From Arthrobacter alpinus (GTDB lineage Bacteria > Actinomycetota > Actinomycetes > Actinomycetales > Micrococcaceae): a stretch of 64,000 nucleotides of DNA. Both the position numbers and the translations under genes were made by a program. Where the stretch lies: the NCBI RefSeq assembly GCF_900105965.1, contig NZ_FNTV01000002.1:248001-312000 (forward strand), in the 5' to 3' direction. This document shows, one piece after another, positions 8,074 through 17,200 of the stretch (positions within the stretch are counted from its first letter, which is position 1; every line of letters starts with the position of its first letter). A model generated the notes under the pieces. It searched no databases, was not told where the DNA came from, and was given only the letters and a program-made list of their open reading frames with translations.

Positions 8074-8621
8074 TGTCGTCTCATCGTGTTGTCGATGGGC
8101 TGGCCTGATTCCTTGAAAAATACTGTCATAGATCTTGGCTCTACTGCAGAAGATGGAAATGCCAAACTGAACCTAGGCAAGGTGGTGGAAATGATCGCGT
8201 CACATTCACTGCGGAGAGTTCCGAGTCCAGGGGCGGTCAACTTCGCTTGAAGAGCGCTGATAATAAAGCCAGATTGATGAATGTCACGTTCTGCCACCAA
8301 GTAAGTGAATGCGTACGTTAGTGCACCATGGGGGCCAAGAACGCGCCCGTTACGATGTTCCCTAGGCGGCTCAGTGGAGTAGCGCAAGGCCTCCATATGC
8401 TCATTGGTGAAAGAAAGTGGGTGCAGACATACATTTGCCAAGGTTTTGGAAGTCGCGTTCAAGATCCATGTTGTAAAAGTAAGGATTTCGCCTGCATTGG
8501 CCACGGCTTTATCGACCGAGTGGATGAAATGGATGCCTTGAACTTCGTCACTGGAACCAGTTTGAGAAAAGGTTGCCAAGGGGCATTGCGTCGGATCCTC
8601 TTGAGAGCTATGGCTCAGCAC
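8070..8621 (-). CDS. DUF11-like beta-sandwich protein, intact paralog
   Basis: 183 residues. The core ANAGEILTFTTWILNATSKT LANVCLHPLSF resembles DUF11-type beta-sandwich repeats found in surface and secreted proteins. No signal peptide is visible, which is odd for this fold. A second copy at 58604-59045 (GAGELLTFTAWILNGTSDT) is frameshifted and is coupled to a sortase gene. GTG 8621 is the first possible start; a later start near residue 28 is also possible. It leads a two-gene unit with the 77-residue protein. A role in surface assembly is inferred only from its neighbours here and at 59 kb. Confidence 0.55.
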   Translation of the reverse strand: MLSHSSQEDPTQCPLATFSQTGSSDEVQGIHFIHSVDKAVANAGEILTFTTWILNATSKTLANVCLHPLSFTNEHMEALRYSTEPPREHRNGRVLGPHGALTYAFTYLVAERDIHQSGFIISALQAKLTAPGLGTLRSECDAIISTTLPRFSLAFPSSAVEPRSMTVFFKESGQPIDNTMRRQ

Positions 8622-9524
8622 TTAGCTAATCTCCTACTGGTTGACGGCTGACCTGCAGCGAATTCAATTTGCGCTGAATCTCGTGGATGGTGGCGAATCG
8701 TTATGGTCACCTCAACTCTTCTTCGATGGATTCTTGACACGGTTAGGCCCGTAGTCTTGGACAAGTCTGCGCCGTGTCGGGATGAGTTCGCTCTGCTCTA
8801 TATCAATCGTGGGGCGTTCGGGGCCCCAATAAGCGCATCACTGCGCCCTGCCGCACTGTCATAGGGGAAAGTTTCGTCGGTTCCATTGGCCGAACCGTCA
8901 GTATTTGGCTAGTTTTCCAGCTAGAAGACGAGTGGACAGCTCGACGTACTTGCGGTGGGGCCCGACTATTTCTTGAACTGGGGCCGGTGCTGCCCCGGAG
9001 CAAAGCTGCTCGTCGTGGACTTAGCACACGACATCTATGGAAATCGACTAGTAATCGAAAATAAATATCAGAAAATTTCTGTCGATGGCATCTTTTAGTA
9101 GCGAACATTGTGCAGTGACTAGCGGAATTTTTCATTATGAAAAAATGATCGTTTCCACAAAATGTTTCTACTTCCATTAACTATAGTCGTGTTCACGTCT
9201 GAGAAGTTGAATTCCGCTACTCAATATATGCCATTGACATAGATTGAGTAGTTACTGCCACGACAGAGGCGCTTACGCTGGCGGACTAAGATCTCATGGG
9301 TTTGCGAAGGAACCGACCAGGTACTCGCGCACTGAAGGAGGTCCCCCAGCTGTCGATGAGTAGATGATTGAGTATGGAACAAGTCGAATACTCAGTCAGG
9401 GGTCGATGGTAATTGGGTCAGAAATTCATTGATGACGCGAATTGCGGACCGGCACCATCGTGAGACTTACCTAGTTTCACGGCAGTGGGCTGAGCTGGTT
9501 GCAATTTTCGTCTGGACTCGACGG
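8622..9524. other. 900-base non-coding stretch
   Basis: No protein-like frame. A 124-codon minus-strand frame at 8803-9177 has no recognisable pattern and is probably chance. The right half holds the repeated TGAGTA/TACTCA motifs listed separately and is otherwise AT-rich around 9040-9240, as expected for a promoter region driving the 8621 gene. Confidence 0.5.
9217..9394. promoter_or_regulatory. cluster of TGAGTA/TACTCA motifs, two inverted pairs
   Basis: CTACTCAAT at 9217-9225 is the exact complement of ATTGAGTAG at 9243-9251. TGAGTAT at 9369-9375 pairs with ATACTCA at 9388-9394, and another TGAGTA is at 9357. The same hexamer forms a regular array at 20782-20852. A shared regulator, possibly the LuxR protein encoded beside it, is an inference. 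Confidence 0.5.
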
Positions 9525-12188
9525 CTATTCTGCCGGTTGCCACTCGGTGTCAAGATCGCTTCGGCTTGCGAGTCCCAATTTGCGCAGAGTTCGAAACATG
9601 TGATTCTCAACGGTTCGCACGCTGAGGAAGAGGCGGGTGGCTATTTCCCGGTTGCTTAGCCCGGCTCGGGCTAAAAGCGCGACTTCGTGCTCTCGTTCGC
9701 TGAGACTACTGTCTATAGGCAGTTCTCTCTTGTCGGCAGAGAGCGTTTTAGCTATTTCTCCAAATAATGCGATGCGTTCGTCCAAGGTCAGTGATAGTTT
9801 TCCGCTGCCGAGACGTGACGCTTCGATCGCTTTGATCGCCGTTGCTGCCAAGCCGGGTGGTATTGGAACAGTTGCAGCTTCAAGTGCGATTTTGATTGGT
9901 AGTTCTTGTACCCTTGCACAGGCGATATGTATGTTTAGGATCATTTCAAAGTGGGGCGCATCCGTCTTGTCTAAGATCTCTTGAACAACCGCCGCTTGAC
10001 GTGGCTTTAGGCGACCTTGATAGGCGGTCCAGTAGGTGAAGGCCGTCGCCAAGTGGCCCTTCGCAACGGCTGCCGTGCCAGATGACCAGAGCAGTTCATC
10101 AGCTTCAACGCTATCGCCCTCCGCGTGCATAATCGCTGCTTTGGCCAGGTTGATGAGCGTTCCTAGGACAGGCCTGAAAAGGACTGGGTATTTTTCGAGA
10201 TCCCGGAGCAGAGTCCGGGCGAGTTCGGTCTGACCATTTTGGGCTTGAATAACTGCGCCCAAGGCCAAGACGCGAGAATAGTTAAAGTTGAAGGGGCCGG
10301 GATTTCCAAGCCTGATCGAGGTGCTTATGGCCCGCCATGCTGTCGCTGTTTTCCCTTGGGTGAATAGTGCCTCCGCGAGCCCCAGTGCATGTATTCGGAT
10401 TCCATTGCTATCCAGCTGGTCGTATGCCTGTTCAAGATGACGCCTAGACCAGCGTTCCGCGTCATTTAGGCGTCCAAGCATGATCAGGGCATCGCTGCGG
10501 ATATAGTCCAGTGCTTGGGCAGTCTGCTTTCTTGAGTGATCCACAGGTTGCGCGTCGATGACTTCCAGGGCTTCCTCGGGTAGGCCCATTTCTAACTTGA
10601 GGTATGTTTTTAGAAGCGTCGACCATTCCAACGGAAAGTCACCTTGAACGCCGAATACGAGGTCTTTCACTAGGCCAGGACTAAGCGGCCGTTCATCATT
10701 GGTGAGGCAAACGAGAACCCAGAGTTTTTCCGTGATCTCGGCGTGCTTCCCGATGTCTTTGCGAGCCCTAGCGAGGAAATCCTCGATTTGCGTGGCGCTC
10801 TGCCCTGTCCAGACGCGCCATTGAAACTCATATACCTTAAACTGGGAGCACACATCCATGGAGTCATTTTCGCCGAATTTGGTTCCATGGAATATTTCTT
10901 CCAGTCGTTGGGCAACCGGGCTCCCCAGAAGAGTTTCCAGATACTGGCATGCGTTGTCGACACTTGGATCTTCATGCCAAGTGGCTCGTTTGGATGCTTG
11001 TTGGACAGCGACACGCTCGTTGAGCAGTCCGGTAAGTTCTGCAGACCATTTCCAGTATCCATCGACATCCGAGCGCTGTTGGGAACGCAGACGCTCTAGG
11101 ATGTCATCTGTGTACTCTGGTGGAAGTACGAATTCCTCCCCGAAGACATGTTGCACATGGGTCCTGAGCGTATGCCGGCGCGGCTCTGTGAGTCTGTCAC
11201 GCAAGGCGCGAGAAAGCGCTGGAGGTGACACGCTGACATAGTCATCGGAAGTCCGACCTCGGTGCCATGCGATTCTTTCCAGAGTGCTCAGTTCCTGCAA
11301 CGTTTCGCTGTCCACGAGTTTTGTCACGTCACTGGATCGCAGGGATCCAGTCCACGACAATAGCTCCAACGCTTCAAATGCCGGATGGCTAATTCGGCTT
11401 GTCAAACTGTGCGCAATGGCAGCGTGAGGGGAGTCTTCTATGGATCCAATCTCAGTCCACAGCCCGTTGCGGATGGCCAGAGCCCGACTCCACTGACCTG
11501 CATCAATGAGCGCGCCGGCAGTTTTGGGATTTCCAGCGGACTGGGTCACTATGGACGCGATCAAAGCAGCATCTGGTACCCCGCCGAGGCGTTCGGTAAT
11601 CAGTCCTGCCACCCCCCAATATCCCAACGGCGCGATCACGACCTCAGCAGGTGCCCTGATACCCAAGAGTGCCAATGCAGGTTGACCCGTCTCGTTCGCT
11701 GACCTGCCCAGCCCTCGCCCACTGGAGGCTATTAATACGGTGTCCGTATTTGCCAGGATGCGTTCCACTAACACCACCGACGCTACGTCAAGGCAATCGA
11801 TATCATCAATAAGCAATAGATTGCTAAGTCCCCGTAGTTCCTGACTGAATCTTCGGGTGATGCTGGCAAGGTCCGCACGTTGTGGCCGGTCTCTATAAAA
11901 GAGCTCATGAGACAGGAAAGGAGCAAGCGGTGCGGCGGGCTGCACTCTAATTCCAGAAACAGTCACTACATTGATGTTTCGGTCACGTGACTCTTGGGCC
12001 AATTTGCCCAGTACGGTCGACTTCCCAGATCCTTCGTCCCCGACGACAAGGACGTCTCTGCCCAGGTTGACCCAATCCGTAGCAGCAACGATTGCGGGAT
12101 CCAAATTGCTACTCATCTGAGCGCCAGCCACTTCTGCCCACTCCAGGGCTTGGTCCAGTGGAGCTCGATCATTCACGAATAGATTCAT
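9525..12188 (-). CDS. large ATP-binding LuxR-family regulator (LAL type)
   Basis: 887 residues from ATG 12188; the frame is open to 12305, so the protein may be up to 926 residues. It has an N-terminal STAND-type ATPase domain with Walker A GDEGSGKST (about 50-58) and Walker B LLLIDDIDCL. A long helical-repeat middle of TPR character contains ALGLAEALFTQGKTATAWRA and ALGAVIQAQNGQTELARTLL. The C-terminal LuxR helix-turn-helix reads LSEREHEVALLARAGLSNRE followed by IATRLFLSVRTVENHM. Such proteins hydrolyse ATP and activate transcription when a signal binds the middle part. It is the last gene of the surface-structure locus and faces the same way, so it probably controls that locus. Confidence 0.85.
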   Translation of the reverse strand: MNLFVNDRAPLDQALEWAEVAGAQMSSNLDPAIVAATDWVNLGRDVLVVGDEGSGKSTVLGKLAQESRDRNINVVTVSGIRVQPAAPLAPFLSHELFYRDRPQRADLASITRRFSQELRGLSNLLLIDDIDCLDVASVVLVERILANTDTVLIASSGRGLGRSANETGQPALALLGIRAPAEVVIAPLGYWGVAGLITERLGGVPDAALIASIVTQSAGNPKTAGALIDAGQWSRALAIRNGLWTEIGSIEDSPHAAIAHSLTSRISHPAFEALELLSWTGSLRSSDVTKLVDSETLQELSTLERIAWHRGRTSDDYVSVSPPALSRALRDRLTEPRRHTLRTHVQHVFGEEFVLPPEYTDDILERLRSQQRSDVDGYWKWSAELTGLLNERVAVQQASKRATWHEDPSVDNACQYLETLLGSPVAQRLEEIFHGTKFGENDSMDVCSQFKVYEFQWRVWTGQSATQIEDFLARARKDIGKHAEITEKLWVLVCLTNDERPLSPGLVKDLVFGVQGDFPLEWSTLLKTYLKLEMGLPEEALEVIDAQPVDHSRKQTAQALDYIRSDALIMLGRLNDAERWSRRHLEQAYDQLDSNGIRIHALGLAEALFTQGKTATAWRAISTSIRLGNPGPFNFNYSRVLALGAVIQAQNGQTELARTLLRDLEKYPVLFRPVLGTLINLAKAAIMHAEGDSVEADELLWSSGTAAVAKGHLATAFTYWTAYQGRLKPRQAAVVQEILDKTDAPHFEMILNIHIACARVQELPIKIALEAATVPIPPGLAATAIKAIEASRLGSGKLSLTLDERIALFGEIAKTLSADKRELPIDSSLSEREHEVALLARAGLSNREIATRLFLSVRTVENHMFRTLRKLGLASRSDLDTEWQPAE

Positions 12189-12436
12189 TATGCTCTCTGG
12201 ACGTAGTTCGACGGTAAGGGCACCCCGAAGGTAATGCTTTTTTGTTCGCAGACGGGTTGGACATTCCAGCATGGGCCCGCGGCGAGAAGCGGGCCAAGAA
12301 TGCAAGAAGTTAGACTAAACGGCCCCGCCTAGGACGGTTCATGCGACTTGCCCGAGGCTGTCAGCGGCCCTGCGACGTGGGCAGCCGAGGCGAGAACCGT
12401 TTCTCTTACTGTCAGGCCTGATGCGGCTGCTCGCCT

Positions 12437-13432
12437 TTAGGTTTCTGTGGTGGGAGCAGTCTGAGTCAAGTAGCACCGTTCGCACTGGATCTTTCGCGCA
12501 CCGTGGGAATCGGAGTGTTTGACCCAGTGGTCCTTACGCTTGATTGCTTCTTCGCAATCATCGCACCAGCGTCGTTGGCGCCGAATTGCCAGCAGCAGCC
12601 AGCCGAATAGTCCGGTTAGGACCGCGATGCCCAGCAATGCCAAAAGTCCCGCGCTACCTGTTATGGGCAATTTTGGGAGTACTGGAGTAGATGTGTCCCC
12701 AGTCAACTTAACATCAACGTCGAAGTTCAACACGGTGGAAGCTGCTCCCAATGCCCTGGACGTTTCCACATTCTTTGCCATTTCGAAGCCGATGGAAACA
12801 GCAACCTGTTCACCCCTAAGTAAGGAGATTTCGGCTACGTTCACTGTGCCTTTGGGAACAAGAACAGAAAACTGTTCTTGCCCAGTTACCCCTTTGACAT
12901 TCCAAAAAAGTGTCACATCCTCGGCCAGACCGGGGTTCAGTGCGCCAGCAGGGACTATTTCAGCAAAGTCGATTTCGACTGTGAGAACACCCTGGGAAGG
13001 TCCATCGTTCACGATGTTCAGAGAACGCACCACATGATCACCGGGTGAGACAGTCCGGTCGCCGATGAATGAGCCCTCGGCGCGAGCATATTCGCCCCCG
13101 GACCAGTCGAGGTTTATCGCAGGCCCATCCCACATAGCCTTTATGGCCGTGGCCTCAACATTTACCGCGTCGATGAACTCCCCCGTTCCTCGAATGCCTG
13201 GTTGTCCAGCATCCTTGTCCGAATCCAATTCACTCGTTACCCTGTTGACGGTTTGACTGCCGGTGAACGGCAGAGCATTCGCGGCCACCAAACCGACCGC
13301 GCAGCCGATAAGTAAGAAGCTTGCGACAATCCAAACTAAGGCCCGCCCCCGCCCGGACAATCCGTGCCGCGAATCGAGATAGAGGGTTTCGGTTTGCCTG
13401 ACCGAATCTCTGGGAATTGGCTGACGGCGCAC
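12437..13432 (-). CDS. LPxTG surface protein with cytoplasmic zinc-ribbon tail
   Basis: 331 residues. One N-terminal membrane helix (about 31-51) is followed directly by LPFTG (54-58). An extracellular beta-rich domain comes next, then LPKLPITG (LPITG at 255-259), a second membrane helix (about 261-283) and the basic stop RRQRR. Unlike a usual sortase substrate, the chain continues with CDDC (290-293) and CERC (317-320) spaced by a His-rich loop, which should form a small zinc ribbon inside the cell. The domain SPGDHVVRSLNIVNDGPSQG resembles SipW-type exported subunits. It follows the signal peptidase gene by 2 bases. It could be a cell-wall anchor or an outside-in sensor. Confidence 0.7.
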   Translation of the reverse strand: MRRQPIPRDSVRQTETLYLDSRHGLSGRGRALVWIVASFLLIGCAVGLVAANALPFTGSQTVNRVTSELDSDKDAGQPGIRGTGEFIDAVNVEATAIKAMWDGPAINLDWSGGEYARAEGSFIGDRTVSPGDHVVRSLNIVNDGPSQGVLTVEIDFAEIVPAGALNPGLAEDVTLFWNVKGVTGQEQFSVLVPKGTVNVAEISLLRGEQVAVSIGFEMAKNVETSRALGAASTVLNFDVDVKLTGDTSTPVLPKLPITGSAGLLALLGIAVLTGLFGWLLLAIRRQRRWCDDCEEAIKRKDHWVKHSDSHGARKIQCERCYLTQTAPTTET

Positions 13433-13434
13433 GC

Positions 13435-14364
13435 TCAGGCCTCGAATCGGTTGGTAATGAGAGGGACAGGGAGGCCCTCGTTTAGGGTGGACGGGTGGGG
13501 TGCGTTTGGAACATGCACCGGGAAGTCCAAGAGTGTGACGGATTCACTGTAGATGGTGGCCAATGCGCCTCGTTGGTGAGCGAAGGCCAGTTCACGCTCC
13601 CGAAGCTCAAGGTCACGTTCCCGAACGGCAAGTTCACGCTCCCGTAGATCACGTTCGCCCTCATTGGCGCCCCAATCCGCGTCCTCACCAGTACCGGCGG
13701 TAACATCGGGTGTACCTTTGAACGGATCCCTGGCAGCTACGTCTGCTGGGGAACCTGCAGTAGTGCGTGGAACTGTCATGACGGTGGTGCGGGGGGACCG
13801 GATGGCGCCCCATAGTCCCCAGGCGATGACGATCGCGGCGCCGGTGAACAGAAGAATTTGGGTGTTTTCTCCGGCCCATTGCCGCACCCAGCCGAGCTGG
13901 GGCACGCCAAACATGAATTGCCCTCGTACTTGGGCGGGGGAGACGGGTGCATCGACGGATGAGTTGCTGTCACCTTGGGTGACGAGGCGGCAGTGCGTAC
14001 CGTCGTCGAATGTGCCGATGGTCTTGCCCACAACGCGGTGGGTGATCAAGGTGGGTTCATTCGGTTTGGGAAAAAAGGTCACGATGGAGCCCACGGACAC
14101 GTCCGCGCAGACCCCTGCTTCGTCGAGGCCCTTCACCACCACGATGTCCCCAGGGGAAAATGTAGGCTCCATTGAGCCGGAGAGCACAGTCAGTGAATCA
14201 CCGCCCAGCATGCGGGGCACCACAACGAGCGCGAGGAGAGCACCGACGGCAAGGACAGCTAGGGCTGTTGAGAAGGCGCGCCCAGCGATGCGCCACGGCG
14301 ACTCGAACCAGAGGCCCCGCGAATTGCGGCGTGCGCCCTGCTGTGCGATGCGACGGATATCCAT
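13435..14364 (-). CDS. SipW-like signal peptidase I with charged repeat tail
   Basis: 309 residues. A membrane helix at about 32-52 leads to VLSGSMEPTFSPGDIVVV (nucleophile Ser64) and LITHRVVG (His109). His in place of the usual Lys marks the ER/SipW class, which cuts alternate-type signal peptides such as those of the four exported proteins encoded just upstream. A second helix lies near 165-185. The tail then has RERELAVRERDLELRERELA, a heptad-like repeat suited to a coiled coil, which ordinary SipW proteins lack. ATG 14364 has AAGGAAGAG before it; the GTG at 14382 is less likely. Confidence 0.88.
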   Translation of the reverse strand: MDIRRIAQQGARRNSRGLWFESPWRIAGRAFSTALAVLAVGALLALVVVPRMLGGDSLTVLSGSMEPTFSPGDIVVVKGLDEAGVCADVSVGSIVTFFPKPNEPTLITHRVVGKTIGTFDDGTHCRLVTQGDSNSSVDAPVSPAQVRGQFMFGVPQLGWVRQWAGENTQILLFTGAAIVIAWGLWGAIRSPRTTVMTVPRTTAGSPADVAARDPFKGTPDVTAGTGEDADWGANEGERDLRERELAVRERDLELRERELAFAHQRGALATIYSESVTLLDFPVHVPNAPHPSTLNEGLPVPLITNRFEA

Positions 14365-14435
14365 GGCTCTCTTCCTTCTCACTCGTGCGCGGGGAGCGCA
14401 TCCTCATACTGGTCTCTGGCGGTGTTGCGGACGGT

Positions 14436-14472
14436 GGGGGCGTGCCCGCAGTCTTGCGGTGGGCACGCCCCC
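14436..14472 (-). terminator. strong hairpin between exported-subunit gene and signal peptidase
   Basis: GGGGGCGTGCCC (14436-14447) pairs perfectly with GGGCACGCCCCC (14461-14472). There is no T-run, so it may act as a partial terminator or RNA stabiliser that keeps subunit mRNA more abundant than peptidase mRNA. Confidence 0.6.
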
Positions 14473-14493
14473 AGGGGCGCGTGTCCTTGGGTG

Positions 14494-15312
14494 TTAGTTG
14501 AACTGAACGCCGGTGTCGCGTACCTGCTCCAGGGACACGGTGAGGTCCGCCAGTGTGTCGGCCAGCTTTACGTCCGTCCGGTCAGAGACTGTGCCATCGG
14601 TAGCCTGGTAGCGGAAGTCACCGTTGGCGTCGTTGTAGAACGATGCGTAGATGACCACGTTGAGGTCGGCCGTTGTCTTCGGCATGCCGAAGACTGCGCT
14701 CTGCGCGGCAACACCAGTGACGACCGTGGCTGTGTCACCGAGGATGCCGTTGCTTGCGTCTTCCAGTCCTGCGTCCTGGCCGGTGCCAGGAGCTGAGAGG
14801 TATAGCAATGGAGCGTCAGCATCGGCCGGCAGGGCTGTCTCACTCACCAGTAGTTGATCGCCGTAGTAGACCTCGTAGCTGTAGCTGATGCCAGAAATAG
14901 CGGAAGTGACTTGATCTAGGCCGTCTACTCCCAGGCGTGCCACGAGGTTGTCGCCGTCAAGGGTGGCCGTGGCCTCGAAGGATGCTGCCAGCTTGTCACC
15001 GGGGGCAATGCGCCAGGTATTGACATCATCGACCAAGTGGCCCAGCTGCGATCCGTCACTGGCACCGACAGTGTCCACCGCATCTTTGCGGTCATTGGAC
15101 ACATCCCAGAATGAGGTCTCGGCAAGCTGGGTAATGTTCAAGTCACCGGCGGTGATCGTTCCGCCAGAGAAAGTGTCCTGAGCTGACCACAAAGCGAATG
15201 TTGATCCGCCGGCAACCAACACGACGGCACCCGCAGCCGCCCAAATGAGGCCCTTGCGGCGCTTGTTCTCAGTCACAACAATGATCTGATCGTGGTTAGG
15301 CATGGAAGCCAT
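14494..15312 (-). CDS. SipW-type alternate-signal exported protein, copy 2
   Basis: 272 residues, identical to the protein at 15378-16196. The N-terminus has the alternate signal: basic NKRRKG, a hydrophobic core GLIWAAAGAVVLVAGGSTFA, then LWSAQDTFSGGTITAGDLNI, the signature of TasA/RER_14450-like exported proteins that a SipW peptidase cuts. The rest is a beta-sandwich with the end VSLEQVRDTGVQFN. Such proteins form surface fibres or biofilm matrix in other bacteria. AGGAG stands seven bases before ATG 15312. It is the gene nearest the signal peptidase. Confidence 0.85.
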   Translation of the reverse strand: MASMPNHDQIIVVTENKRRKGLIWAAAGAVVLVAGGSTFALWSAQDTFSGGTITAGDLNITQLAETSFWDVSNDRKDAVDTVGASDGSQLGHLVDDVNTWRIAPGDKLAASFEATATLDGDNLVARLGVDGLDQVTSAISGISYSYEVYYGDQLLVSETALPADADAPLLYLSAPGTGQDAGLEDASNGILGDTATVVTGVAAQSAVFGMPKTTADLNVVIYASFYNDANGDFRYQATDGTVSDRTDVKLADTLADLTVSLEQVRDTGVQFN

Positions 15313-15377
15313 AATAAAACTCCTAATTTTTTGGGGATGGTGGTGTTGCCAAAGGTTGGGGCGCGTGCCCTTGGGTG

Positions 15378-16196
15378 TTAGTTGAACTGAACGCCGGTGT
15401 CGCGTACCTGCTCCAGGGACACGGTGAGGTCCGCCAGTGTGTCGGCCAGCTTTACGTCCGTCCGGTCAGAGACTGTGCCATCGGTAGCCTGGTAGCGGAA
15501 GTCACCGTTGGCGTCGTTGTAGAACGATGCGTAGATGACCACGTTGAGGTCGGCCGTTGTCTTCGGCATGCCGAAGACTGCGCTCTGCGCGGCAACACCA
15601 GTGACGACCGTGGCTGTGTCACCGAGGATGCCGTTGCTTGCGTCTTCCAGTCCTGCGTCCTGGCCGGTGCCAGGAGCTGAGAGGTATAGCAATGGAGCGT
15701 CAGCATCGGCCGGCAGGGCTGTCTCACTCACCAGTAGTTGATCGCCGTAGTAGACCTCGTAGCTGTAGCTGATGCCAGAAATAGCGGAAGTGACTTGATC
15801 TAGGCCGTCTACTCCCAGGCGTGCCACGAGGTTGTCGCCGTCAAGGGTGGCCGTGGCCTCGAAGGATGCTGCCAGCTTGTCACCGGGGGCAATGCGCCAG
15901 GTATTGACATCATCGACCAAGTGGCCCAGCTGCGATCCGTCACTGGCACCGACAGTGTCCACCGCATCTTTGCGGTCATTGGACACATCCCAGAATGAGG
16001 TCTCGGCAAGCTGGGTAATGTTCAAGTCACCGGCGGTGATCGTTCCGCCAGAGAAAGTGTCCTGAGCTGACCACAAAGCGAATGTTGATCCGCCGGCAAC
16101 CAACACGACGGCACCCGCAGCCGCCCAAATGAGGCCCTTGCGGCGCTTGTTCTCAGTCACAACAATGATCTGATCGTGGTTAGGCATGGAAGCCAT
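15378..16196 (-). CDS. SipW-type alternate-signal exported protein, copy 1
   Basis: 272 residues, same product as the gene at 14494-15312. The doubled gene would raise the dose of a structural subunit without change in sequence. No drift has occurred, so the duplication is recent, is kept equal by gene conversion, or is an assembly artefact. The ribosome site AGGAG and the start are the same as in the other copy. It lies 96 bases after the gene ending at 16292. Confidence 0.85.
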   Translation of the reverse strand: MASMPNHDQIIVVTENKRRKGLIWAAAGAVVLVAGGSTFALWSAQDTFSGGTITAGDLNITQLAETSFWDVSNDRKDAVDTVGASDGSQLGHLVDDVNTWRIAPGDKLAASFEATATLDGDNLVARLGVDGLDQVTSAISGISYSYEVYYGDQLLVSETALPADADAPLLYLSAPGTGQDAGLEDASNGILGDTATVVTGVAAQSAVFGMPKTTADLNVVIYASFYNDANGDFRYQATDGTVSDRTDVKLADTLADLTVSLEQVRDTGVQFN

Positions 16197-16291
16197 AATA
16201 AAACTCCTAATTAGATGTGGGCGCCAAAAACTTGGAGCGCTCGGGGTTGGTTATCTTCGCCATTCTGGGCCGAAGTTTTGGTCTGTGTAGG

Positions 16292-17200
16292 TCAGTCGCG
16301 CGCGTTAACCGCGGGATTGGCGTTGGTGATGATCGGATCGAGGGCAATCACGATGTCCGGTTCCCCTGAAGGATCGGGGTACACATCGGCGAACCATTCC
16401 GAGCTCGCCTTGGCCAAGGTACTGTCTTCGGCCGTTCCCTCGGCAAGACCGAGATTGCGGTAGGTTCCGAGCATGTCCAGTGACGGTGGGAACCCGACGG
16501 GTGCGTGCCAGCTGGCCATCGCACCATTGGTACTGCCGTCCTCGGCAGTGCCGGTGACTTGGACATCATTGACGTACAAGCCGTCCAGCTCCGCATTCCA
16601 CTGCAGGGACACACACCATTCTTGCTCGCTAACCCGGCCATCTTGTGCGGTTCCCGGCGCCTGCAGCTGAACTCCGTCAGCCTCAAAGAGATAGACGTTG
16701 CGCGCTTCTTCCCCCTCAACAGGGTTCGGTGTTGCCGGTACCGCCGAGCAGTCTCCGCCTGCTGCGGCGCGGTAGATCTTGAGGGTTGATCCCTTCAATA
16801 CTGTGTCGGCCATGGCGTGACCGGAGCTGAGATCGTGGCTAGTACCTGAAGAATTCTGTTCACGCACCGAGACTGTGTAGTCCACGCCCGCGATTCCCAG
16901 TGCGGAGCCGCTGGCCGTGAATCGCCAAATCACAGGTGCAGGGTCAACCGCTTCCTGCCCCAATACTTCGATGACAGTGGACCCGGGTAGAGCCAGTGTC
17001 ACTGCGGTACCGCCATCGGAAAAGACCGGCACAGCACCCTCGTGCCCGGTTTGAGCTGCGAACCGTACGGAACCTGTTGAGATCTCTGGGGCCGAGATCG
17101 ATACGGATGTGCTCCACAACGCGTTGGCGATGCCGAAGCCTCCCGCGGCCAGCCCTAGCGCCATTGCGCCAACGATCGTGCCCCGTGCCCATGTCTTCAT
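16292..17200 (-). CDS. exported surface protein with alternate-type signal
   Basis: 302 residues from ATG 17200, which is preceded by GAGGAGGGG and overlaps the upstream stop (ATGA). The start MKTWARGTIVGAMALGLAAG then FGIANALWSTSVSIS has the LW.. pattern just after the hydrophobic core seen in the other SipW-type substrates. The mature part is beta-rich with three Cys. The C-terminus mentions no anchor, so it should be released or join a fibre. Probably a minor subunit or cap in the same structure as its neighbours; the exact role is unknown. Confidence 0.7.
   Translation of the reverse strand: MKTWARGTIVGAMALGLAAGGFGIANALWSTSVSISAPEISTGSVRFAAQTGHEGAVPVFSDGGTAVTLALPGSTVIEVLGQEAVDPAPVIWRFTASGSALGIAGVDYTVSVREQNSSGTSHDLSSGHAMADTVLKGSTLKIYRAAAGGDCSAVPATPNPVEGEEARNVYLFEADGVQLQAPGTAQDGRVSEQEWCVSLQWNAELDGLYVNDVQVTGTAEDGSTNGAMASWHAPVGFPPSLDMLGTYRNLGLAEGTAEDSTLAKASSEWFADVYPDPSGEPDIVIALDPIITNANPAVNARD

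Larger units (their letters stand above)
14474..16212 (-). repeat. near-perfect 855-bp tandem duplication
   Basis: 14474-15328 is repeated at 15358-16212 (offset 884). Within the two units I see one difference, T at 14484 versus C at 15368. Each unit contains one complete subunit gene with its ribosome site and stop, separated by 29 unrelated bases. Confidence 0.95.

Noticed and set aside
8803..9177. 124-codon minus-strand frame
   Set aside because: Low-pattern sequence, no ribosome site, overlaps likely regulatory DNA.
9369..9394. CRISPR-like repeat
   Set aside because: Repeats are only 6-9 bases and no spacer array or cas gene is present.
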